From assembly GCA_004380135.1 (NCBI GenBank), contig QXCR01000047.1:281752-345751 (forward strand): a stretch of 64,000 nt of DNA, in the 5' to 3' direction. The position numbers and the translations under genes are program-made. The notes below the pieces were generated by a model. That model was not told where the DNA came from. It ran no database searches and saw only the letters and a list, made by a program, of their open reading frames with translations. Of this stretch, positions 47,901 to 58,014 are shown piece after piece (positions within the stretch are counted from its first letter, which is position 1; every line of letters begins with the position of its first letter). This DNA is from Stemphylium vesicarium (taxonomy: Eukaryota; Ascomycota; Dothideomycetes; Pleosporales; Pleosporaceae).

Positions 47901-48552
47901 GGTGCGCCGAGGATTGGCGGGGGAGGGGTGGCAAGCCTGCTGTTGCGAAGCGACCCGGAAAGGAACTCGAATGCGATATCAACAGTAAGAAACGCAGTAC
48001 TATGCAAGTGAATCCGAGATATAAAAGAGAAGGAAAGAGTAACGAATGCGAAATAAAAAAGTTCCCAGCCTTCAGCCGATGTCGCGGAGAATAGGTCCCT
48101 TTGCAGTCACGCAACGCGCCAGCCTATCGATAAGCTCGCATTTCCAAAGAATTCGAATGACAAACCTCCGCGGCATCTTGCCACACTACCGGAGGTACCC
48201 ACTTGCTTTCAAACCATCAACACCATCCCTCCTCACGTGTATGGTCACATGAACCCCGAGCCACAGTGTCGCCCAGGACGTGATCCTCGTGCTTGGCCGC
48301 ATTAGCTGCCGTATTATAGCCTCTCGCGGAGGATAGGAGCAATTGCATGCGGGGTGCATACCGCTCGGCAGATTGATTTAGCCTTTGGTCGCTCATCTAT
48401 GGGCGTATGGAACGGTAATAAGCCAGCGGCCGGGATGGAGGACAGCAACCATAGTATCTTACATTACACCTGACGACATTGCATCGATTTTCGCACGCGT
48501 TCGAAATGTTTCCTTCTTCCTCTTTTGTCCAGGGCTATTGTGGTACGCGGAG
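47901..48552. promoter_or_regulatory. Divergent promoter region, NAR1 / GT25 gene
   Basis: About 650 bases lie between divergent start codons, with no gene. The frame of the glycosyltransferase is open upstream to 48385 but has no ATG there. Confidence 0.4.
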
Positions 48553-50110
48553 ATGCGACGCATATCCATCGACACTTGGGGCACGCCACCCAGGAAACAT
48601 GCGAAGTTTGGAACGGTGAATAGGATGGGCATTTGGACATCGGCACCGAAGCTGCTCACCACATGTGTCTTGTTTGCTCTATTGTGGCTGTGGTTCAACG
48701 TTGGCAGGACTGAGCTGAAGATACCAGCGGATTCCTTCGAGTACTTGCAAGATGAGAGTCTGAAAGATGTCCTGAACACCACTCTGGGGGTACGTCGATG
48801 ATCTTTTATACAGTAGTCTCGTTGGTTCTTTCTAATCGAGGATCATTTGTGATACTCTGCCCTGTATTCACGGTCATCCATTCTAACAGTGCAACACTGG
48901 AAATTTACTAACACATCACAAGTTTGAAAAGGTTATAGTACTCAATCTCCCTTTCCGCACCGATCGCCGCGACGCCATAAGCCTCTCCGCAGCAGTCTCA
49001 AATATCAAGCTCGAGTTCATAGAAGGCGTGACCGGCGAAAGTATCAATGAAAAAGCATATCCGGCACCGGAATCAAACAAGAAGCTTCCGGTAGGTATGC
49101 GAGGGAGTTGGAGAACACATATGAACGCATTACAACGGTGAATTACAGCTTCATCTCTATCTGAGCCCAGAACAAGAACTAAGCCTGATCTCAGGGTAGT
49201 GGACCAAAACCTCACCACAGCCTTCATCGTAGAAGACGACGTAGACTGGGACATACGCGTGCGACAAAACCTCCAACGCTTCGCCCTAGCATCGCAATAC
49301 CTATGCTCAGCCCGCAACGACCAATACAGTCCACCAAAAGCTTTCTTCGAAGAGCACATCAACAAGGAGACAAACGATACAGCATTCAAGATCCTCGACG
49401 CATCCACCATTCCCAAAACACTATCCTCTATACCCCTATCCACAGCTATGAACTACGAAAAACCACCCTCTACACCAACATCCCCCTACGGTGACCCTTC
49501 ACAATGGGACGTACTCTGGTTAGGCCACTGCGGCACCGGCATGCCGCGTTCCCCACCACAGGAGACAAGAATAACAAACACCATCCTAACCCTCCCCCAC
49601 GACTTCACAGTCCCCTCTCCCCGTCACCTAAGAGCGCACCCCTTCCAAGGCAGCCCCGACGCTCTCGCCTCCACCTACGCACCACACACGCGCCTGTACC
49701 ACAGCGCCACGGGCGGAACCCTCTGCACAGTCGGCTACGCCGTCTCGCAGCGCGGCGCACGCCGCCTCTTGCATCGGTTTGGGGTAAAGGGGTGGAGTGC
49801 GATTTTCGACGCCGAGTTGGGGAGGTGGTGTGCGGGTGTTGATGGCGATGTAGCACGAGACGAGGGTGGAGGTGGCTTCGATACAAAGGGTAAAGAGAGG
49901 CTGTGTATAACGACCCAACCGCCTATCTTCGCTCATCATCATCCCTTGGGTGGTCAGAGTGATATAGGCGGTCTCGGAGGCGGATTTGCGAGGAGATTTG
50001 AAACCAAGTATTTGAGGTTGAGTGTGAGGATGAATCTTGAGAGGTTGGTTTGGGGGATGGGGAGCGGGGAGCTGGTGGATCAGTGGCCTGATGAGGATGC
50101 TTCCGAATGA
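48553..50110 (+). CDS. Glycosyltransferase family 25 protein, type II membrane
   Basis: Exons 48553-48789, 48923-49137 and 49195-50110 encode 455 residues. The start is the first ATG of the frame and gives a short basic N-terminus followed by one transmembrane helix (LLTTCVLFALLWLWFNV), a type II Golgi-enzyme layout. The GT25 domain opens with KVIVLNLPFRTDRRDA and GVTGESINEKAYP, then RGSWRTHMNALQRVVDQNL and the DxD-type FIVEDDVDWD. The C-terminal part has TVGYAVSQRGARRLLHRFG and PIFAHH, typical of fungal LPS-glycosyltransferase-like proteins. The first intron has a TTTACTAACAC branch site. The donor sugar and acceptor are unknown for fungal members; a role in protein or cell-wall glycosylation is inferred. 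Confidence 0.9.
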
Positions 50111-51003
50111 GAGACTGAGGTGAGTAGACGCTACATTTCTATGGCGAGGAAGCTGCACAGAAGGTATTGGGCGGGTGTTTTGTAAAATTTAAAAGTATAG
50201 TGGGAGTTGTCACGACGGTGCTGGCGTCCGGCCGGGTTCTGGTGAATCCAGTCCATAGTAGTGGTAGTATCTTCGACTCGCCTCTCTCTCCTGTCATCTA
50301 CTATATCAAGTCTCTCTGAAATCTTCTCCTCCCCTACCCTTTCGCATACACCGTCCCACCATCACACTACACATAGCCCACACCACTCCCCGTCCAGTCC
50401 CATCCCCCACCCGGTTCCAGCCCGTTTGCCACCCAAAGGACTCATGATTAAAATGTCGAAAGTGAATGAACCGAAGGTATCATACGATTGGGAAAAAGTA
50501 AAAGAAATCAAAACTTCAAGCGGCCGTCCCATGTCATCCCCACCCGATTCGGTGTGTAAAAACGCCAGTTGAAGAAACAGTTAAAAAAATCAGGAGCTCG
50601 TTCCAAAACAATGCACAAGCCCACTGGGTATATGACCTTGCGCCGTTTGTATGTTCAAATAGACCGGATGCGTATGGTGATGGGGATTCGATACGTGGCT
50701 CGTGGCTCTGCTGCAGTGGAAGGTGTTTGGAGGAGACGCTAGCACCGTATACAGTCGCGTAGGGTAGAAGGTTTCCCAGACACCAAGAGTGTATAGCCTG
50801 CAAACGATACAGTGATGTAGCCGATTCGACAAGACCGCCACTTGGGCAGCAAGGCTGAGTACAGAGCTGCTGCTGCGATTTATAAGGAATGCGTTGTTTC
50901 CCTCTTCTATGCTTGCGTAAAAGTCGAGGCTGCCTGAGCGTAACAGCTTTCCAGAAGCCAATCCCATCCTTTCAGATTTCCAACTCTTCAATCATATGGC
51001 TCT
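50111..51003. other. Convergent 3' intergenic region
   Basis: It lies between the 3' ends of the glycosyltransferase gene (plus) and the arrestin-like gene (minus). The ORF at 50261-50572 is low-complexity Ser/His/Pro and unsupported. Confidence 0.45.
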
Positions 51004-52381
51004 TCACTCGATCAGCGGTTTGCGTACGCCTCCTACAATCGAGATGCCAAGTGCGCGTAAGCCCTCTGGGTCATTCGATCGGACAATAGTGCTCGCGGGA
51101 AGCATGGGATTATCCGGCGCAACGTGTGCAGCGTCTTTGGCGGCTTGCTCGATGGCTTCCATCTCCTCTTTGCAGCCAGCATGGTCGAACGGACATACAA
51201 CAATGGGCTGGCGTAGCAGAATATCACGCGCTGACGACATTTGCGCCTGTAGCTTGTCAGTATGTGGAGGGACATTTTATGCGCCTCAGCCTACCTTGAC
51301 CGTAAGATAATACTCAATCTTGTACAGAGTGCCAGTGGTGGTGAATCCATTCACAGCGTACATAGGGAATTCCTTCTGTCCTCTCGGTATTACGCCAGCG
51401 TTGTCGCGTAGATCCTTTGCTGGGAAGACGAGTCCAAGGTTGGTAAAGTAGCCTGCTTCTGGCATCTTGACACCAACAGCCTGCGTTGTTTTTGCCAAAG
51501 TCTTGACCTTCCGTGTCGGCTCATCTCCCTCGTGGTTGAAGATGATCTCCTCGTCTATGCCAACCGTGATCTTTTGTATTGTAACCTTTTTCGCCTTGTT
51601 CAGCCAGTCGGGATTTGGACTCAGTTTGATGTATACTGAAACTGGATCAAGCGGGCCATAACTCCACCGCGGCAGGCTTATTCCAAGGGTGACCAGATGA
51701 TCCGTCACTCGTTCTGCGCTCTCGGGTCGATTGTACATGCCGAAGGTGGAGAGGGTATCGTATCGTTGTATTGGTACGGCGAAGGGGTACTTTTTCTGTT
51801 CCTGGGGGCCTTGTTGTACCGTTACGACTAGCTCATAGAACGTCTCTGCTGTCCGACTTGGTAACTGTAAGCTGGCTGGCGGGACTCTCCGCGCCACCTC
51901 CTCGCCGCCACGGCCATATGGTATGAATATGACGAAGGGCAGGTCCATGCACAATATGCTCTCGTGCTCTCGTCCTGGCGAACATCGATATAGGAGCATT
52001 TCCTTGCCTACAATGTCGGTGATCTCCTTGCGCGGAGCTGCCAGGTGCTTCTTTGTGACTGAGTCGGCGGAGGGGTGTATCGTCTCGCGACGGTGCAATG
52101 CGATGGTAACGAGCGAGACATTGACGGGCGCAGATACGCCGATGAGTGGTCGTATCTCGACTTTGCCCTCTATTCGAGGCTGTGAGGTGTCAGCATTGGC
52201 CGAGTATCCTTGTGGAAGGGCAGGGCGCCATACAGCGGCGCCAGCGGGACAGGTTGGAGCGCAAGACGCCCAATTAAGACGGGGGCAAGGTGGGAAGACA
52301 TACGAGTGTAGCTGATATGCCCGGATAGCCAACCAGGAAGTTACTGTTTGGCGGTCCTGAGACGCGCACGAAGGCCGACAT
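51004..52381 (-). CDS. Arrestin-like protein
   Basis: Exons 52381-52304, 52179-51295 and 51246-51004 encode 401 residues. The start gives MSAFVRVSGPPNSNFLVGYPG; the frame of exon 2 stays open upstream into the first intron, but GTATGT and CTCACAG signals place the intron at 52303-52180. The arrestin N-terminal domain shows ATLPRIEGKVEIRPLIG, NVSLVTIALHRRETI and LPFVIFIPYG; the C-terminal domain shows GISLPRWSYGPLDPVSVYIKL, VTIQKITVGIDEEI and YFTNLGLVFP, then LYKIEYYLTVKV. The last exon adds LLRQPIVVCPFDHAGCKEEM. No PPxY motif is seen, so a Rsp5-type ubiquitin-adaptor role is not shown. Arrestin-like proteins in fungi sort membrane transporters and receptors; the cargo here is unknown. Confidence 0.85.
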
Positions 52382-52901
52382 GGTCGAATCTCACAGCGCA
52401 AGCCTGGGATGACAGGCGGCGCTGCATGGGCGTGAATGTGGCCTTTGAGCACCCAGGCCTCCAGCTGGAAATGCGCAGTGTTGGGTGCAGTGCGGTGGTC
52501 GCGGGAGCTATGCGGTGCCTTGCACGGCGGGCCGACCAGCGAGTATGCGAGAGATATACGGGATGGTGCGTGTAGTGGATGCGCGGGTATGCTGTAGTGG
52601 GCTACGTCCCGAAAGTCGTAGGCCTGCTTGTCTAAGCGCTCCGCGTCCTTCTCCAACTGACAGCGATGGGCGGAACCTCAGGTCAGGCCGAATGCCGCGG
52701 GCACGGGAGAAAAGAGCGGGAAGTCAGGCTGTAATAATGGCGATGACAGCGAATGCAGGGCGATTGCAGCTGGGTAGTCGACTTGGACGGGGCTGACGCA
52801 CCGTGTTCTAGCCGCGGCGAAGCTCCTGTCTGCAATTCCACCGCCCCAAGCAAGCCTTGCGATCGACACCAACCTCCACCACCAACAACAACGACAACAA
52901 C
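52382..52901. promoter_or_regulatory. Divergent promoter, arrestin-like gene / CYP10
   Basis: About 520 bases lie between divergent starts. Open frames here are upstream extensions of the arrestin frame and look non-coding. Confidence 0.4.
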
Positions 52902-53450
52902 ATGTCCGTCACCGTAAGTCCAGCCTCGCCTGTTTATCCGCGAGACCACGCTGACAGCCACTAGTTGCACACAACCAAGGGCGACATCAAACTCGAAATC
53001 TTCTGCGAGACCGTTCCCAAAACTGCCGAGAACTTCCTCGCCCTATGCGCTTCTGGCTTCTACAATGCCTCGCCCTTTCACCGCATGATTCCCTCCTTCA
53101 TGGTACAGACCGGCTCGCCTGCATCCGACCCCAAACACAAGACATCGACTTCCATCTACGACACCCCGAACCAGCTGTTCGAAGACGAAATCAGGCCTGC
53201 GCTGAGGCACAATGCTAGGGGCATTCTGAGCATGGCGAACAAAGGCGCCAATTCGAATGGATCGCAATTTTTCATTACCTTTGCACCAGCTCCGCATCTG
53301 GATGGAAAGAATACCGTGTTTGGCAAGGTCTTGGAGGGCTGGGACGTCTTGGACGACATAGAGCAGGTCGCTGTGGACAAGAAGTCGCGACCACAAGAGA
53401 GGATTGAGATTAAGAATGTCGCCATACATGCAAACCCTCTGGCGGGCTGA
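52902..53450 (+). CDS. CYP10: Cyclophilin-type peptidyl-prolyl cis-trans isomerase (PPIL3-like)
   Basis: Exons 52902-52913 and 52965-53450 encode 165 residues. A four-codon first exon (MSVT) joins LHTTKGDIKLEIFCETVPKT, the standard start of the CYP10/PPIL3 group. Active-site blocks are present: FHRMIPSFMVQTG with the catalytic Arg, ILSMANKGANSNGSQFFIT, and HLDGKNTVFGKV. The position of the cyclosporin-contacting Trp is His, as expected for this subgroup, so cyclosporin sensitivity is probably low. A short Asp/Lys/Ser/Thr insert (ASDPKHKTSTSIYDTPNQ) follows the FMVQTG strand. There is no signal peptide; human PPIL3 is a spliceosome-associated cyclophilin, so a nuclear role is likely. Confidence 0.93.
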
Positions 53451-53692
53451 ACATGTGCAAAATGACGGGAAAAGCAAAACGCGCAATCAAGTAAGCCGCC
53501 ATTGGAACATTTCAGCAGAGATCACAAGCATGGGTGATATCGCAACAAGAAAAATCGCCGCGCACACATCCGACTATGGAAATATTTTTTGTTCATCGTG
53601 GCTGGCGAGGCCCTGGTATCTTCGGAAGCGCCGACCCAATGCAAGAAGAGTCAAGGAAATCTACTACAAGATATCGAACTTGTCCAAATCCT

Positions 53693-55249
53693 TTAGGCGC
53701 CATTGGTGGTCGCACCGTTCGTCGCCGCATGCTCCTCCTCGTAACCCTCCGTCTTCATGTCTGTTAGGCCTAGCTCCTCCTCCTCGGCCTCCGTCCGCTC
53801 ATAGTCCTCAACCTTGATCTTGGGGTCTGGCTCTGGTGCAGTGAAGCTCTGAACATAGCTGCTGGCAAGGGGGTCCTCGAGAACAATGGTGAACTTGTCT
53901 TCGCCATTGATGGCTGCTGAGAGGTTGTGGAAGAAAGTATTCCACTTCTGCTTCGTCTCTGAATCCATCGAGTCACCGCCATCGCCGACATCGAAGATGG
54001 ACGACCTCAGGTCGTCGCGGACCTGCGTCAAGAGACCTTCAATCGTGGTGAACCGGCCACCAAGTGTACCAGGCTCGACGCTGAGGTTCAATTCGAGGCA
54101 AGACATGGAGCATGATTCGGCCTTGAGGATGTCGCGCGACAGATCCTCCTTGTTCTCAACAGTGACCGTGATACGTCGGCCCTTCTCTGGAACTTCACCT
54201 CCGGTCTTGACTTCGTTGCTTCGGTCTATAACACGTTAGCAAGTGACTATGCCGAATCTATCGAACCAAACTTACATCCGCAGTGGTCGCATACTGTGCT
54301 CATCAAGACTACTTGCTTGAAATGAGGAATGTTGACCATCTTCATGTTTGTAGCACATGACTTGGTGCATCCAGGACAGCTGGCAGGGAACGAGTAAACC
54401 TGGTTCTCCACGATATCATCCTCGTCTACGTTGTTGACCATGGGAGCGGTGGCGGAGGGCATCTCGGGGTACATTTGGGAAGCATGGTATTCTGGTCGAA
54501 TCTCGGTGGCGGGCGCTTCCCCGCTTGTATCTCCAAGGCCGAGCGCTTCGTTCTGTGCAGCAGTTCGAGGATATTCGTTTCGGGAGTATTTGCCTGCCGC
54601 AAGTACAGTCGGAGGCTCGATCGAAGAGTTGCCAGCAGGATCATCGATCGTCAGCTTGAATGGCAGCTTCTCTCCGCTGGCCATCTGCTTGAGCGTGTTG
54701 ATCACTCCCTGCAACTGCTCGTAGATCTCCGGTACCACCTCCTTTCTCTCGTCCTGCTTCTGTTCCAAGTCTTGCGCGACCATTCCGAGGATTCCCTCAA
54801 CATTGGTCAATTGCCCTCTGCCAGGGGGTATCTCTAGGTCAATATCTTCGATGCGAAAGATTGCGGTGTCACTCTTGATAATCTGTCGGCTGAGGTCGTC
54901 GGCGGTTTCGACTTTGAGCGAGAATCGGATACCCCGCTGTTGTATCTCGCCCGCGGGCTGGACCTCGGAGTTCTTGAAGTGGCAGTGTGGGCATGAGAAG
55001 GACATGAGAACGATCTCGCGGAAGAATGGTATTCTTGTAAGGAGGAGACGGGTAGTTCCCTTCAGGCTTATCAGCTAGGCATAAAACATTCTTTGCGACT
55101 GTGCCTACATCTTCGTGACAGTTCATGCACAAACTTTCAATCTCATCGACGACTTTAGTATCGTCGTTGTCTCCCTGTGCGCTCGCCTCCGCGACCTTGC
55201 GGCCCATATCCTCGAAGAGGTCCTTCGCAAGACTCTGCTGTTGCGCCAT
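53693..55249 (-). CDS. ZPR1: Zinc finger protein ZPR1
   Basis: Exons 55249-55109, 55059-54276 and 54225-53693 encode 485 residues. The first junction gives SLCMNCHED-GTTRLLLTRIPFF, the second gives CDHCGYRSNEVK, both exactly as in the family. Two duplicated modules each contain a zinc finger (CMNC...CPHC and CPGC...CDHC) followed by the ZPR1 A/B domain (GIRFSLKVETADDLSRQIIKSD; RRITVTVENKEDLSRDILKAE). The two introns are 49 and 50 bases. ZPR1 is an eEF1A-binding chaperone-like protein that moves between cytoplasm and nucleolus. The C-terminus is acidic with a short Asn/Gly/Ala end. The gene is complete, and faces CYP10 tail to tail with 242 bases between stops. Confidence 0.95.
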
Positions 55250-55435
55250 GTTTGAAATCGAGTAATCTGGTCGTAAAGTGTGGTCGAAGAGAGTTAATGC
55301 TCACGTATGTGGGGTGACTTCGCAAGTTCTGATGACGAAAGTTCTCGAATTTTTTGAGCCGCCCCGCGTCACATAGCGGGGTTTCGCTAAGTCTCGGCGG
55401 ACCCTGGCGGGCGCTTTTACTCAGCCCTACGGAGT

Positions 55436-56215
55436 TTACATAGCAAAGTCCATGAGGTCGAGCCCGCCCGCACTCGAAGCCTCTGTCTTCTTCTTGTCGA
55501 GCAATGCTTGTAAACCACCTTTCCTCGCTTTCTGTCTCTGTTTGCTGCTTGCGTTCACCGTTTTCGGGGTATCTTCAATTTCCTTTGCCGGCTTTCTTGT
55601 CGCTGGGGCAGGTGCTGCATCTATAACAGATGCAAACCTCTTATTCTTCCTGCGTGGCCTCTGCTGGAGTGCTAGCTGTGTCTCCCGATGGCATCTTAAG
55701 CATGTATAGCAGGTGCGCTTTCCAGGTTTCGTTGATCCCTTAGAATTGCTGTTGTCGTGCTTCGCGGAGCTTTTACCTGGGAGACGATTGGAAACTTTGC
55801 ACGACCATCCGGGAATCATAACGTTTCCACAGGCGCCGCAGATACCTCGACGATAGGCATCGGATTCTTTGCTTGAGACTTCGAGCTCAGCATCTTCGAC
55901 TAGACTATTACGCGCCCTACCGATGAAAGCTGCTGTTGTTGGCGAGGAGACAGCGAGGAGGTAGGCAGCTTCTTGAAGAAACTTTGCGCGCGCTTCGGCT
56001 TGATGGGCTGACGCCATTGTTGGAGTACCTGTGTGATCGGATGCAGAGCTTGGAAAGCTTGCTGCAGGTCCGCTATCAACACGTGCTCGCCTCTTTATCA
56101 TAACGCCGATCTCCGACGCTAGCAACTGCAGGTCCCTCGGCGGTACCTCGCTTGATAACTTTCTTGACCTGAGTGTTGGTAGCGAGTCTGCGTCGCGACT
56201 TCTTCTTGCGCCCAT
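55436..56215 (-). CDS. RNase P Rpr2/Rpp21/SNM1-type zinc-ribbon protein
   Basis: The frame of 259 residues has four paired Cys in a zinc ribbon: GICGACGNVMIPGWSC and TCYTCLRCHRET, the signature of Rpr2/Rpp21/Snm1 subunits of RNase P or RNase MRP. Before it lies a helical stretch (ARAKFLQEAAYLLAVSS). The C-terminal third is basic, then ends in LDLMDFAM. The start is uncertain: ATG 56215 gives 259 residues, ATG 56017 (MASAHQAEARAKF) gives 193 and matches the family's usual N-terminus better, and a second ATG at 56228 in another frame could join by splicing into the 56017 frame. The protein would help process pre-tRNA or pre-rRNA in the nucleus. It is head to head with DBR1, with 89 bases between ATGs. 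Confidence 0.78.
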   Translation of the reverse strand: MGARRSRDADSLPTLRSRKLSSEVPPRDLQLLASEIGVMIKRRARVDSGPAASFPSSASDHTGTPTMASAHQAEARAKFLQEAAYLLAVSSPTTAAFIGRARNSLVEDAELEVSSKESDAYRRGICGACGNVMIPGWSCKVSNRLPGKSSAKHDNSNSKGSTKPGKRTCYTCLRCHRETQLALQQRPRRKNKRFASVIDAAPAPATRKPAKEIEDTPKTVNASSKQRQKARKGGLQALLDKKKTEASSAGGLDLMDFAM

Positions 56216-56304
56216 GTTTTGCGCCCATAATCTCGCCAGTCATATACTGATCGGACCGGTAACTAACTCAGCTCACTAACATCAGCCATCCGGAGTTTCC
56301 CAGC
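56216..56304. promoter_or_regulatory. Compact bidirectional promoter, Rpr2-like / DBR1
   Basis: Only 89 bases separate the outer ATGs of the two divergent genes, so one short region must serve both. It carries a 13-base-period duplication of the ATGGGCGCAA start context on the minus strand. Confidence 0.6.
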
Positions 56305-58014
56305 ATGGCCGCACCAGAATTGATCGAGCGACATGGGCTGCGCATAGCAGTAGAGGGCTGTGGTCATGGGGTGCTACACGAAATCTATGCTTCTGTCGCG
56401 AAATCATGTGAGCTCATGGGCTGGCCTGATGTTGATCTTCTGATTATTGGTGGTGACTTTCAGGTACGCTTGTTGATTGCAATGCTTGCCCATATTCTGA
56501 CTTCGCAGGCTGTTCGAAATGCGTCCGACCTCAAGGCAGTATCGATGCCCTCAAAATACTATGCCATGCACGACTTCCATGAGTACTATTCAGGCGCGCG
56601 CCTCGCTCCATATCTCACCATTTTCATCGGTGGTAACCACGAAGCGAGTAACTACATGTGGGAGCTCTACTACGGCGGGTGGGCTGCACCGAAAATCTAC
56701 TACATGGGCGCGGCGAATGTGATACGGCTAGGTCCTCTTCGTATCGCTGGTCTGTCTGGAATATGGAAGGGCTACAACTACAAGAAGCCGCATTACGAGC
56801 GCTTGCCGTACAACAATGACGATGTGAGGAGTATCTACCACGTTCGGGAGCTTGATGTACGCAAATTGCTCCAGATACGAACGCAAGTCGATATTGGACT
56901 GAGCCATGATTGGCCACGGGGCATGGAATGGAAGGGTAATTACCGCCAGCTCTTCAGCTGGAAGCCAGACTTTGAACAAGAGGCAAAAGATGGTACTCTA
57001 GGGAGCGTAGCTGCAAAGACGGTCTTGGAGCGCCTGAGGCCACCCCACTGGTTCAGTGCTCATATGCATGCCAAGTTCCCCGCTGTGTGGGAACATACAG
57101 ACGCTCATGACGGTACGCAACCAAAGGTTGATACTGAAGGTGCTGTCCCACCAGTTGTCAACGAGGGCGAGATTGATCTCGACATCGCAGATGACGATCC
57201 TGCACCAGCACCAAAGAACGACGCCGAAATTGACCTTGATATGGATGAAGATGAAGCTTCGCCTGCGCCCGCTGCGGAGAACAAGGAGCCAAGTAAACCC
57301 CCCAACAACGACAATGAGTCCGAAGTCCCACAGGATATTCGAAGTCTGTTGCCAGAGTCGTTTTCTCGCCCAAAATTCGAACCTGTACCCACACTACCCT
57401 TCCCCGAAGATATAACCAACAAGGCAACCCACTTCCTCGCACTCGATAAGTGTCTGCCGAAACGGAGCTTCTTACAGCTGCTCGAAATAGAGCCGCACAC
57501 ACCCGCTGAGCTGCAACGACCTTTGCAATTACAATACGATAAAGAATGGCTTGCCATCACTCGTGTGTTTGCTGATCATCTACAGGTTGGAGATCCGTAT
57601 GGACAAGTACCTGTAGACAAAGGTGATGCTTTCTACCGACCTCTCGTAGAGAAGGAAATGGAGTGGGTTGAAGACAACGTGGTCAAGGCGAGCAAGATGG
57701 TCATTCCCGAGGACTTTGCTCAGACTGCACCGGTATACGACCCCGCATTGGGACTTCACGTGCAAGAGTCCCCACATGAGTACAGTAATCCGCACACACA
57801 GAGGTTCTGCGATTTGCTGCAGATCTCAAATGTGTTCCACGCTTCAGACGAGGAGCGGGTGCAGCTAGCGCAAAACGGTCCGAGACCGGAGCAACAGCGG
57901 TCAAACCGAGGCGGGGGTCGAGGCGGAGGCGGGCACAGAGGGGGTGGACGTGGGCAAGGGCACAGAGGTCGCGGGCGGGGCGGGAGGGGTGGGCGTGGTC
58001 GAGGACGCTGGTGA
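56305..58014 (+). CDS. DBR1: RNA lariat debranching enzyme with RGG-rich tail
   Basis: Exons 56305-56463 and 56509-58014 encode 554 residues. The 45-base intron (56464-56508) is in frame and free of stops, so the frame looks continuous; removing it restores GGDFQ-AVRNASDL, the conserved sequence. Metallophosphoesterase motifs are complete: VEGCGHG with the Cys that replaces Asp in DBR1, GGDFQ, GGNHE, GLSHDWP and SAHMHAKF. The DBR1 C-terminal domain follows after an acidic linker (EIDLDIADDDP, EIDLDMDEDEASPAP). The last 35 or so residues are an RGG/RG-rich tail ending in GRGRGRW. The enzyme cuts the 2'-5' bond of intron lariats in the nucleus. The tail is a typical RNA-binding, methylatable module. 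Confidence 0.94.
   Translation: MAAPELIERHGLRIAVEGCGHGVLHEIYASVAKSCELMGWPDVDLLIIGGDFQVRLLIAMLAHILTSQAVRNASDLKAVSMPSKYYAMHDFHEYYSGARLAPYLTIFIGGNHEASNYMWELYYGGWAAPKIYYMGAANVIRLGPLRIAGLSGIWKGYNYKKPHYERLPYNNDDVRSIYHVRELDVRKLLQIRTQVDIGLSHDWPRGMEWKGNYRQLFSWKPDFEQEAKDGTLGSVAAKTVLERLRPPHWFSAHMHAKFPAVWEHTDAHDGTQPKVDTEGAVPPVVNEGEIDLDIADDDPAPAPKNDAEIDLDMDEDEASPAPAAENKEPSKPPNNDNESEVPQDIRSLLPESFSRPKFEPVPTLPFPEDITNKATHFLALDKCLPKRSFLQLLEIEPHTPAELQRPLQLQYDKEWLAITRVFADHLQVGDPYGQVPVDKGDAFYRPLVEKEMEWVEDNVVKASKMVIPEDFAQTAPVYDPALGLHVQESPHEYSNPHTQRFCDLLQISNVFHASDEERVQLAQNGPRPEQQRSNRGGGRGGGGHRGGGRGQGHRGRGRGGRGGRGRGRW

Noticed and set aside
50261..50572. 103-codon plus-strand frame
   Set aside because: Ser/His/Pro low complexity from a CT-rich stretch, lying between two convergent gene ends.
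52180..52656. Upstream extension of the arrestin-like frame
   Set aside because: It reads through the first intron (GTATGT...CTCACAG) and gives Cys/Pro-rich non-family sequence; the spliced start at 52381 fits better.
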